DNA of 64,000 nucleotides from WTJY01 sp041568735 (GTDB taxonomy: Bacteria > Chloroflexota > Anaerolineae > Promineifilales > Promineifilaceae), in the NCBI GenBank assembly GCA_041568735.1, contig JBFFZG010000001.1:4583-68582 (forward strand). The letters run 5' to 3'. Below the pieces are notes generated by a model, which was given only the letters and a program-made list of their open reading frames with translations, was not told where the DNA came from and ran no database searches. The position numbers were made by a program, and so were the translations under genes. Shown piece by piece: positions 36,323 through 52,500 of the stretch; position 1 is the first letter of the stretch; each line of letters opens with the position of its first letter.

Positions 36323-37424
36323 TTAATTTTCCAGGACCGCCCCGTCGATCGCATCCTTGAGGTAGGCCTCCATGAATCCGTCCAGGTCGCCGTCGAGCAC
36401 GGCCGATGGATTGCCCGTTTCGAACCGGGTGCGGTGATCCTTCACCATCTTGTACGGGTGGAGCACGTAGCTGCGAATCTGGCTGCCCCAGCCGGCGTCG
36501 ACATCCTCCCCTTTGAGCTCGGCGATCTCCTCCTGCTGCTTCTGCTCGGCGAGAGCGTACAGCTGGGATTTCAAGATTTTGAGGGCTGTCTCCATATTCT
36601 GGGTCAGCGAGCGCTGATTCTGGCAGGAGACGACGAGCCCGGTCGGCAAGTGCTTGATCCGCACGGCCGTTTCGTTCTTCTGAACGTGCTGGCCGCCGGC
36701 CCCGCTCGCTTTGAATCGCTGAACTTCGAGATCTTTTTCGTTGATTTCGATGTCGATCTCTTCCGCGATGTCGGGCCAGATTTCGACCTTGGCGAACGAG
36801 GTATGGCGGCGAGAAGAGGCGTCGTATGGGGAGATGCGCACCAGGCGGTGAACCCCCCGCTCCGAGCGAAGCCGGCCATAAACGTACGCCCCCTTGATGC
36901 CGAGGGTGACGCTCTTGATGCCGGCCTCATCGCCCGGGCTTTCGTCGATCACTTCGACCTGGAAGCCGGTGGTTTCGGCCCAGCGGGTGTACATGCGCAG
37001 CAGCATCTGGGCCCAATCCTGGGCTTCGGTTCCCCCGGCCCCGGCGTGAATGGCCAGGATCGCGTCGCTGTCGTCATGCTCCCCGGAAAAGAGGGTTTCA
37101 AACTCGAGCCGGCCGACTTTTTTGCGCAGCTGGGCGACTTCTCCGGCCAGTTCGACCAGCAGATCTTCGTCGGCCAGCAGGAGCAGCTCGTGCGTGTCCT
37201 TCAGATGGGTGTGAACCGTCTCCCAGCTGTTGACCTGCTGGCGCAGCCGGGTGATTTCCCGCATGATTTTCTGGGCGTGATCCGGGTTGTCCCAGAACCC
37301 GGCCTGGGAGGCTTCCGCCTCCAGAGTTTCAATCTTTTGCACCTTTAGAGGGACGTCAAAGCCGCCTCCGCAGATTTTCAATCGTTTCCGTCAGCGCTTC
37401 GACTTCCTGCAGTAATTCTTCCAT
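36323..37424 (-). CDS. prfB: Peptide chain release factor 2 with programmed +1 frameshift
   Basis: RF2 recognises UGA and UAA stops. Translation starts at ATG 37424 (AGGAGA 6 nt ahead) and reads 22 codons to CTT. The next codon is an in-frame TGA (37356-37358); a +1 slip on CTTTGAC gives ...R-R-L-D-V-P-L-K and a full protein of about 366 residues. The G-A-G-G-Q-H-V-Q peptidyl-hydrolysis loop is intact. The stop-codon-recognition tripeptide is S-P-Y (V-R-I-S-P-Y-D-A-S) instead of the usual SPF. The frame lies in a minus-strand run xseA-xseB-ftsY-prfB, 57 nt after ftsY. Annotating only the second frame would lose the N-terminus. Confidence 0.95.
37355..37372 (-). promoter_or_regulatory. prfB programmed frameshift signal
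   Basis: Minus strand CGGAGGCGGCTTTGAC: an SD-like CGGAGG three nt before the slippery CTT, then TGA and C. This is the classic autoregulatory RF2 arrangement, where low RF2 lets the ribosome pause and slip +1. Confidence 0.92.
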
Positions 37425-37481
37425 GAGATTTCTCCTGATAGGGCGGTTTTCTGGTCCACCCGGTTTAGACCGGCCGGCCGT

Positions 37482-38561
37482 TTATTCATTTTTGCCGAAG
37501 CGAAACCAGCCGCGCCGGCCGCTTTTTTCGCCGTTTTCCGGCGCTTCTTCCCGCTCAGCCGGACTGGCGTCGGATGCGGCTTCCGGCTCCGGAGCCGGTT
37601 CGACGGCCGGTGCCGGTGCCGGCCGCGCCATTTTGCTGCTGGCCGCCTGTGTCCCCTTGTCTTCGAAAAGGGCCGCTACAAATTCATCCGGATCAAAGGG
37701 AGCAATATCTTCCATCCGCTCTCCGGTGCCGATAAAGCGCACCGGCAGGCCGAGGTCGCGGTAAATGGAAAACACCATCCCCCCTTTGGCCGTCCCGTCC
37801 AGCTTGGTCAGGATGACACCCGTGACCCGGGTCGATTCCTTAAACTGGCGGGCCTGGGTCAGCGCGTTCTGACCGGTGGGGGCGTCGATGACGAGCAGAA
37901 CCTCGTGGGGGGCGTTGTGCACGCTCTTGCGGCAGACGCCGTAGACTTTTTCCAGCTCCCGCATCAGGTTGTATTTGGTGTGCAGGCGGCCGGCGGTGTC
38001 GACAAAAATCAGGTCATATCCGCGGCCGCGCGCTGCCCGAATGCCGTCATAAGCCATGGCGGCTGGATCCTGGCCGGGCTGGCCGGCGATGATCGGCACC
38101 TCGGCCCGGTCGCTCCAGACTTTGAGCTGATCAATGGCCGCGGCGCGAAAGGTATCGGCGGCCACGACAGCGACCCGGCGCCCGCGCTGCCTGTAGTAGG
38201 CGGCCAGCTTGCCGATCGAAGTCGTCTTGCCGGAACCGTTGACGCCGACGACCATCACCACGGTTATTTCGCGGGGCTCTTCGAGTTCAAAGGTCTCCGG
38301 GCTGACCAGCAGGGCGCGGAGCTCCTGGCGCAGCGCCCCAATCAGCTGCTCCTTGCGGCTGATCCCTTCCTGGCTGACCCGCTCGCGCAGCATCTCGACC
38401 ACGTGCAGCGTCGTGTCAACCCCGAGGTCGGCCTGAATCAGGAGCGCCTCGAGATCCTCCCAGGTTTCCTCGTCGATTTCGCCCATGCCCAGGGCGTTGA
38501 CGATCTGCCCGAAAGTCGACTGCCGGGTCTTTTTTAATGAATCGCGAATCGATTGAAACAT
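37482..38561 (-). CDS. ftsY: Signal recognition particle receptor FtsY
   Basis: 359 residues. N domain about 1-95; the G domain has G106-V-N-G-S-G-K-T-T, D-T-A-G-R-L (188-193) and T-K-L-D-G (252-256). It docks SRP-ribosome complexes at the membrane. The long acidic A domain typical of E. coli is absent from the N-terminus. Instead there is an unusual C-terminal tail (about 301-359) that is Ala/Pro/Glu-rich and ends in the basic-aromatic R-R-G-W-F-R-F-G-K, a motif type normally found ahead of the N domain. It follows xseB by 52 nt and precedes prfB by 57 nt. Confidence 0.95.
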   Translation of the reverse strand: MFQSIRDSLKKTRQSTFGQIVNALGMGEIDEETWEDLEALLIQADLGVDTTLHVVEMLRERVSQEGISRKEQLIGALRQELRALLVSPETFELEEPREITVVMVVGVNGSGKTTSIGKLAAYYRQRGRRVAVVAADTFRAAAIDQLKVWSDRAEVPIIAGQPGQDPAAMAYDGIRAARGRGYDLIFVDTAGRLHTKYNLMRELEKVYGVCRKSVHNAPHEVLLVIDAPTGQNALTQARQFKESTRVTGVILTKLDGTAKGGMVFSIYRDLGLPVRFIGTGERMEDIAPFDPDEFVAALFEDKGTQAASSKMARPAPAPAVEPAPEPEAASDASPAEREEAPENGEKSGRRGWFRFGKNE

Positions 38562-38613
38562 ATGCTTGCGATCGGGGCGAACAGCCGCCGGATCCCTTCT
38601 GGTGCGGCCAGAC

Positions 38614-38838
38614 TCATTCTTCCGGCTGATCCGTTAATTCGGCGATCTCCCCGTCCTCGGTTAAAAATTCTATCCGTAAAGCCGCCTGTTCGAGGTATTC
38701 CTGGCAATATCGAGCCAATTTCTGACCCCGTTCATATAAAGAGAGGGATTCTTCCAGGGTCAGATCCCCGGCTTCGAGCCGGGCCACCGCCTCTTCCAGC
38801 GCGCGCAGCGCCTCTTCAAATGTCAGTTCTTCTTCCAC
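38614..38838 (-). CDS. xseB: Exodeoxyribonuclease VII small subunit
   Basis: 74 residues, typical XseB: L-T-F-E-E-A-L-R-A-L-E-E-A-V-A-R-L-E-A-G-D-L-T-L-E-E-S-L, a two-helix hairpin that packs on XseA. Slightly acidic C-terminus. It lies 73 nt after xseA on the same strand. Confidence 0.92.
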   Translation of the reverse strand: MEEELTFEEALRALEEAVARLEAGDLTLEESLSLYERGQKLARYCQEYLEQAALRIEFLTEDGEIAELTDQPEE

Positions 38839-38911
38839 AGGTTCTCTCCAGCGCGACTGTGTTTCTTTATTTTACCAGGGATTGGCCGCCGCCGGCCGGA
38901 ATGAGGCCCGA

Positions 38912-40138
38912 TCAGCCGTCATCCGCCCGTATTTCGGCCGGCCTGGCCCCGTCGGACACCTGGATTTCCACCCGCCGGCCGGCGGTCAGCTCGGCCACCG
39001 AGCGCACAATGCGCCCCTGGTCGTCCCGCACGATGGCATAGCCGCGAGCCAGGGTTGCCAGGGGGCTGACGGCCGCCAGACGGCCGGCCAGCCCGTCGAC
39101 CCGCCCCACAGCCCGCTCCAGGCGGCGGGAGAGGGCGTTTTCGAGCGTGGCTGCCAGGAGATCGAGGGATTGGCGGCCGCTGTTGAGCCGGCTGCGTGGG
39201 CTCAACAGGTGGAGCGCCCGGGCCAGGCCGGCCGTTTCCTGCCGGGCCGTTTCCAGGATATCCTCGAGACGACCTTTGAGCGACTGGCGAATGGCGTCGA
39301 TCGCCCCGGCCAGGTCGGATAGGTCCGGCACGGCGATTTCGGCGGCCGCTGATGGGGTCGGGGCCCGCACGTCGGCTACAAAATCGGCAATGGTAAAGTC
39401 GATCTCATGACCAACTCCGCTGACGATCGGATGGCCGGCGGCGGCGATGGCCCGGGCCACCCCCTCGTCGTTGAAAGCCCAGAGGTCTTCAATCGAACCC
39501 CCGCCGCGGGCGATGATGATCAGATCGACATCTTCACGGCCGTCCAGCCACTGCAGCGCGCGCACGATGCGCGGCGGCGCTTCCCGCCCCTGGACCAGGG
39601 TCGGGGCGATGAGAACGCGGCCGATCGGATAGCGGCGGCGCAGGACATGGAGAATATCCCGCAGGGCAGCCGCGTCGAGGGAAGTGACGATGCCGATTTT
39701 TTGCGGCAGCGGCGGCAGCGGCTTTTTGCGCTCGGCGTCGAACAGCCCCTCGGCCGCCAGCTTCTGCTTGAGCTGCTCGAAGGCGAGGGCCAGATCTCCC
39801 TGCCCCAGCGGCTGCAGCCGGTCGGCGTAGAGCTGGTACACCCCGCCTGCTTCGTAGACCGACACGCGCCCCCGGGCGCGCACGGCGTCGCCATCCTGCG
39901 GATCGAAGCGCAGCCGCTCGGCTGACGAACGCCACATGACACATTTCAACTGCGAGCGGTCATCTTTGAGGGTGAAGTAGAGGTGGCCGGAGCGGGCGCG
40001 GGTATAATTGGATATTTCTCCCTCGACTTCGATCTCCTGCAGGCGAAAATCGACATCGAACAGCTCCCGAATGTATTGGTTGAGCTCGGAAACGGTCCAG
40101 ATAGCCGGGTCTTCCGCCGGTGCGGCAAATAATCCCAT
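38912..40138 (-). CDS. xseA: Exodeoxyribonuclease VII large subunit
   Basis: 408 residues. N-terminal OB fold (I-E-V-E-G-E-I-S-N-Y-T, then G-H-L-Y-F-T-L-K-D) followed by the catalytic domain with G-I-V-T-S-L-D-A-A-A-L-R-D-I and D-L-I-I-I-A-R-G-G-G-S-I-E-D-L-W-A-F-N-D-E. With XseB it degrades single-stranded DNA from both ends. First gene of a minus-strand run that continues through ftsY and prfB. The terminator of the amylopullulanase gene lies just upstream of its start. Confidence 0.95.
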   Translation of the reverse strand: MGLFAAPAEDPAIWTVSELNQYIRELFDVDFRLQEIEVEGEISNYTRARSGHLYFTLKDDRSQLKCVMWRSSAERLRFDPQDGDAVRARGRVSVYEAGGVYQLYADRLQPLGQGDLALAFEQLKQKLAAEGLFDAERKKPLPPLPQKIGIVTSLDAAALRDILHVLRRRYPIGRVLIAPTLVQGREAPPRIVRALQWLDGREDVDLIIIARGGGSIEDLWAFNDEGVARAIAAAGHPIVSGVGHEIDFTIADFVADVRAPTPSAAAEIAVPDLSDLAGAIDAIRQSLKGRLEDILETARQETAGLARALHLLSPRSRLNSGRQSLDLLAATLENALSRRLERAVGRVDGLAGRLAAVSPLATLARGYAIVRDDQGRIVRSVAELTAGRRVEIQVSDGARPAEIRADDG

Positions 40139-40185
40139 GGGAAAATTTTAGGACTTCCCCGCCCCCAGCGCAAACGGCGAGAGAG

Positions 40186-40225
40186 AAAAAAGACCCGGGC
40201 CGTTCTCCCCTGAACGGCCCGGGTC
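40186..40225 (-). terminator. Amylopullulanase intrinsic terminator
   Basis: A perfect 14-bp stem GACCCGGGCCGTTC / GAACGGCCCGGGTC (40192-40205 and 40212-40225, 6-nt loop). On the minus strand it is followed by TTTTTTCTCTC. It sits 12 nt after the stop of the amylopullulanase. Confidence 0.92.
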
Positions 40226-40236
40226 CCGTTATTCGA

Positions 40237-48147
<7,911 letters not shown>

Positions 48148-48535
48148 GTTAACCTCTCCCAGATCCAGTTTGAATTGTCCCTTTGAATGGCAGCTGGCAG
48201 CGAGTTCGAATCCATCTAACCGCGATGCGCAGTCCCACACCGCAGGCCGCCGCGTGCTTTTGGTCGCTTTTCCGAGGTGTCTGTCAGATCCCTGGCCCCT
48301 TAACCAGGGTTGTGCAGGCTCTCATTCTGCGGGCAGAGCTGTCCATCGTATTGCCGGAGAATGTTTATCCGTCAACTATATCCGCACCGTGGGTTCAGGT
48401 CAATATGCCCCCGATCCGCTGCCGGGGCCAATGGCGGCGCATCCGATGGAATCTCCTATTAACCCTTTTTTCGTGCCCATCGCCCCGCTGCTGGTCGCAT
48501 TCCCGGCCGGGACCTGTTAAAATAAGGGAGAAATA
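48148..48535. other. Divergent intergenic region between amylopullulanase and rsfS
   Basis: 388 bp without a credible gene. The left part is the roughly 220-nt leader of the amylopullulanase message; it contains no convincing hairpin-plus-T-run. The minus-strand promoter is annotated separately. For rsfS only a weak AT-rich stretch (TTAAAATAAG) and its SD are visible. A TTCGAATCC string near 48210 is not part of a tRNA. Confidence 0.6.
48375..48403 (-). promoter_or_regulatory. Promoter of the amylopullulanase gene
   Basis: Minus strand: TTGACC (48398-48403), 17-nt spacer, TATAGT (48375-48380). One mismatch in each hexamer. The predicted start near 48368 leaves a leader of about 220 nt. Confidence 0.65.
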
Positions 48536-48910
48536 ATGCGATTTATCCCGGAGGTTTTGGCCCTGGAAGCACTGGAATTAGCCAATCTACTCGTCGATTC
48601 GATTTCCGATAAAAAGGCCAGCGACATCCTGATCCTGGATATGAGGGAGCACTCCGTCCTGACCGATTATTTCTTGCTCTGCAGCGCCGGGAGCGACCGG
48701 CAGATCCGCGCGGTGGCCGATGCGGTGCGCGAGGATGCTAAAAACGAGGCCGATATGGTCGCCATGGGACAGGAAGGGTCGGCCGAAGCGGGATGGGTGC
48801 TCGTCGACTTTGGCGATCTCATCGTCCACATTTTTTCTGAAGAGATGCGCCGCTACTACAATCTGGAAGAGCTCTGGAAAGAGGGGCATGTCCTGCTGCG
48901 CATGCCCTGA
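48536..48910 (+). CDS. rsfS: Ribosomal silencing factor RsfS
   Basis: 124 residues with the RsfS/Iojap core: D-I-L-I-L-D-M-R, D-Y-F-L-L-C-S-A-G-S-D-R-Q-I-R-A-V-A-D, then W-V-L-V-D-F-G-D-L-I-V-H-I-F and R-R-Y-Y-N-L-E-E-L-W. It binds ribosomal protein L14 and blocks subunit joining under starvation. AGGGAG lies 5 nt before the ATG. In many bacteria it follows nadD; here it stands alone beside a carbohydrase gene. It is closed by a bidirectional terminator. Confidence 0.95.
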   Translation: MRFIPEVLALEALELANLLVDSISDKKASDILILDMREHSVLTDYFLLCSAGSDRQIRAVADAVREDAKNEADMVAMGQEGSAEAGWVLVDFGDLIVHIFSEEMRRYYNLEELWKEGHVLLRMP

Positions 48911-48931
48911 TCTTGAACCCGGCGACCAAAA

Positions 48932-48968
48932 ATCAAAAAAAGGACCCCCGATCGGGGGTCCTTTTTTT
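48932..48968. terminator. Bidirectional terminator between rsfS and ndk
   Basis: A perfect 10-bp stem AGGACCCCCG-AT-CGGGGGTCCT (48941-48962) with an A-run before it and TTTTTT after it, so it serves rsfS on the plus strand and ndk on the minus strand. Confidence 0.92.
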
Positions 48969-48987
48969 GTTTGCCAGATTGCCTCGC

Positions 48988-49437
48988 CTATTCGACGATC
49001 CAGGGATCGACATCCCGATCCCACGAGACAAATTCTGCGGCGGAGAAGAAAAGGTTCGCCTCTTTAATCCCATTTTCCGGGCTGTCCGAACCGTGGACGA
49101 GATTGCGGCCAACTTCCATGCCCAGGTCGCCCCGAATGCTGCCCGGGGCGGCGTCGACCGGCTTGGTGGCGCCGATGGTGGCGCGGGCGGCCGCCACCGC
49201 GTTGTTTCCTTCCCAGACCATGGCCACAATCGGCCCGGAGGTAATGTATTCAATCAGGCCATCGTAAAAGGGACGTCCTTCGTGGACGGCGTAATGTCGC
49301 GCGGCCAGCTCCCGGCTCATCTGCAGGAATTTCATCGCCACCAGCTTCAAACCGCGCCGCTCAAAGCGACCCATGATCTCTCCGATCAAACCGCGCTGAA
49401 CCCCATCCGGTTTGACGAGTATTAAGGTTTTTTCCAT
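48988..49437 (-). CDS. ndk: Nucleoside diphosphate kinase
   Basis: 149 residues from ATG 49437 (AAGGAG 9 nt ahead); the open frame extends 22 codons further but without family similarity. It begins M-E-K-T-L-I-L-V-K-P-D-G-V, and the phospho-His is H115 in N-L-V-H-G-S-D-S-P-E-N-G. It transfers the gamma phosphate between nucleoside tri- and diphosphates. It is a short single-gene unit between two terminators. Confidence 0.96.
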   Translation of the reverse strand: MEKTLILVKPDGVQRGLIGEIMGRFERRGLKLVAMKFLQMSRELAARHYAVHEGRPFYDGLIEYITSGPIVAMVWEGNNAVAAARATIGATKPVDAAPGSIRGDLGMEVGRNLVHGSDSPENGIKEANLFFSAAEFVSWDRDVDPWIVE

Positions 49438-49477
49438 GCGACCGTTCTCCTTTCGCCTGTAATTTAAAAATTGGCAC

Positions 49478-49509
49478 AGAAAAAGGCAGCTGCCCAAAGG
49501 CAACTGCCT
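49478..49509 (-). terminator. Terminator of the giant acidic TPR gene
   Basis: Minus strand AGGCAGTTGCC-TTTG-GGCAGCTGCCT (49484-49509), followed by TTTTTCTG. It lies 62 nt after the stop at 49571 and 41 nt before ndk. Confidence 0.85.
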
Positions 49510-49570
49510 CGAATATATGACACTCTTAAGCTGAATGTGCCGCTATGATACCCGGAAAGGGTCGATCCGG

Positions 49571-52500
49571 CTACATCATTTCCTGGGCCTTCCGATAGGC
49601 GTCGAGTGCCTTCTGCAGGTTGCCCGACCGCATGTAAGCGTCACCCAGAAGGCGCTGCAGCCCGGGGTGAGGCTGGTCGGTCAGCACCGATTCCAGCTCC
49701 ACAATCAGGCCGGGAAGTTCCGCCTGCTCCTGCAGGGCGGCCGCATATGCTGCCAGGGCTTCTCCAGTTTCTCCCTGGAGAAGCGCCGCGCGGGCCGGTT
49801 CAAAGTGGGAGCGATCGACGACCTCTTCGAGCATGTCGCCATCCTCGTCGCCGGCCGCCGCGGTTTCTGCACCGTCTTCACCCGCATCGGCAGCAGCCAC
49901 AGGTCCTTCGGCCGCCGGTTCCGGGATCTCCGGTGGCGTGGAAATTTCCGGCTGGACGTTCAGCGCCTGGGAAGCCTGCTCCTCGGCCGTCAGCCAGTCA
50001 AGCACGTCGCCATCACCCAGCGTGTCCATCCAGTCCAGGCCATCGTCCTGGTCGCCGTCGACGGCAAGCCACTCGGGCAGCGGTGAGCCGCCTTCTTCTT
50101 CGAGATCGGCGATGTCGATGAAGGGCTCGGAAACCGGCTCGTCTTCGCCGCCAGTCTCCGCGAGCACCTCGTCGAGCAGGTCGTCGACCGACAGATCCTC
50201 CAGGTCGGCCGCTGGCTCCTCTTCCAGGTGTTGTTCGGAGGCGAGCCGCTCGATGATGGCCAGTGCTTCATCCGGATCTTCGGGCAGGTCGCCGATTTCA
50301 TTGCGCACCAGGTCCTCTTCGGCGCTTTCTTCTTCGTCGAGTTCCGGATCACTGGCGGCAGCCGGTTCCATATCCCCTTCGATAATGGCGATGCCGTCCA
50401 GATCGTCGATCCAGTTGAGGTTTTCTTCATCCCCTTCGCTCAAATCCTGGGTGAAGAGGGCGTCGAGCTCCTCGAGCAGATCGTCTTCTCCCTCGGCAGC
50501 GCGGGACGTGGTCGTCGGCTGTTCCTGGGCAGCCTCGGATTCGGGTTCCGAAGCGGCCGCTGCCTCTTCGCCTTCTTTCAAGGTATCCAGCCAGGCCAGC
50601 GGATCGTCGGCGACCGCGCCGAGCTCCGGACCATCCAGATCGAGCTCCGGCTCCGTTTCGGCCTCCAGGTCAACGGCCGGCGGTTCCTCGGCGGCGGCCT
50701 CCTCGGCCGCTTCGCCGATTTCCGGGACGGCGTCGATCTGGCTGTCGAGTTCCAGCCAGGCCATGAGCGCTTCCGGATCATCCGGAACTTCAAACCCTTC
50801 GATCTCCTGGCCGAATTCAGCGGCGTGGGCGATTTCCTCGGCGGAAACGTGAAATTCTTCCCCCTCGGCCGCCGCGCCGGTCAAACTGGCTGTCTGGGGC
50901 GGTTCCTCGGCAGCCGGCGCGGTGATTTCTTCGACGGTATCGGCGAAGCCCTCCGCTTCGTCGAGATCGATCGGCGTGGAGGTAACCGGCGCCTCGAGCT
51001 CGGCGGCCTCCCCTCCCAGATCGAGCCAGGCCAGCAGGGCTTCCGGGTCCTCGGGCACGTCGAATCCTTCGATTTCTTCACCGGATTCGGCCGCCAGGGC
51101 GATTTCTTCCGCTGTCACCCGAAATTCATCCGTCTCTTCGACGGCGGACTCCGCCGCCAGGTCGAGTTCTACCCCTTCCGGGGCTTCCGCCTCCACTTCC
51201 GCCGCCGACGGCAGGTCGCCGCTCTCTTCCCTGGCGCTCTCCACCTCCGCCTCGATCTCTTCAGACCAGACAAGCGTGGCGTTCGGATCGGCCGCGAGTT
51301 CAAACTCTTCTTCCGCCTCTTCCTCGCCCCAATAGTCGGGCGCGGCGGCTTCCTCCTCATCCGGGATTATTTCAGAGATTGGTTCCTCGGCCATAGCCGC
51401 TTCGATCTCGTGTTCCTCTTCGTCAGCGGAGACGGTCCAGGATTCCTCCTCAGGAGTTTCTTCGTCTATTTCGCCCATTTCGAGGAGCTGGGCCGGTTTG
51501 TCGGCCGCCTCGTCGGCGCCAAAGGATTCCGCCATCCAATCGGACACCTCATCCGTCTCCATGTCGGCCGCATCGATATCCAGCCGATCGCCCGGCTGCG
51601 AGGCGTCCCAGTCGACGGTCGGCGGCTCATCCAGGATCGTCTCCGAATGCTCAACCATCCGGTCAAACCAGCCCAGGTCTTCGCCGGTCTCTAATTCAGG
51701 ATCCCCGGCCGAGGCCGGCTCATCCTCCAGATCGATCGTCTCCAACGCCAGCGCTTCGAGAAAAGCCAGGTCGGCTTCAAGTTCATCATCCGCCGGGACC
51801 GGCGCCTGTCCAGATTCCAGTGAGTGGCCCATATCAGCCTCCTGCAGGTAATAATCCTCTCCCCCGATCAGGGCTTCGATCAGATCGAAATCTTCCCCCG
51901 GCTGGGAATCTTCAATGTCATATTCAGGTTCTAAATCCGGTTCCGGTTCTAAATCCGGTTCAGGTTCTAAATCCGGTTCCGGTTCTAAATCCGGTTCAGG
52001 TTCTAAATCCAGTTCCGGTATTTCCAGTTCGGCCTCGAGGTCGTCAAAGAGGTCCGTGAGTTCTTCCCCGGCCGCCCGTTCAACCGTCGCCTCGGCTTCC
52101 GCTTCATCGGATTCAAGCTCGCGGAGGAAGGCCGTGATATCTTCTTCGAAAGCAGCTGGTTCTTCGGCCGCCTCCATCTCGAGGGATGCCGGTTCGCCTT
52201 CCCCACCCTCCCCCTCTTCCGGCCGGGTAGACTCGAGGAGCCAGTCCGGCAGCATGGACGTCGCCCCGGCCTCCGAGCTCGACGGCGGTGGGACTGCGGC
52301 CGGCTCCCCTCCTTCTTCCGGTTCTTCCGGCTGTTCTTCGGCCGCAGCTTCCTCGCTCCAATCGATAGAATCAGTCGATTCCACCAGCCAATCGGGCAAT
52401 TCGACCCCCTCGCCTGCTTCGGCGCCGGGAGCTATAGGAGCCTCCTCACCGTCCCCTTCGCCTTCAGACTCTTCCGCTTCACCTTCCGTCAGGTCGTCCA

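Noticed and set aside
37356..37358. In-frame TGA in prfB, as evidence for a pseudogene or a selenocysteine codon (selB is in the window)
   Set aside because: The context CGGAGG-CGG-CTT-TGA-C is the standard RF2 frameshift signal, and the +1 frame continues into complete RF2.
48200..48225. TTCGAATCC as a tRNA T-loop
   Set aside because: The flanking bases do not form a T stem, and no acceptor or anticodon arm can be drawn.
51927..52016. Short regular repeats as a possible CRISPR array
   Set aside because: The repeats are contiguous 18-bp coding units without spacers, and no cas genes are present.
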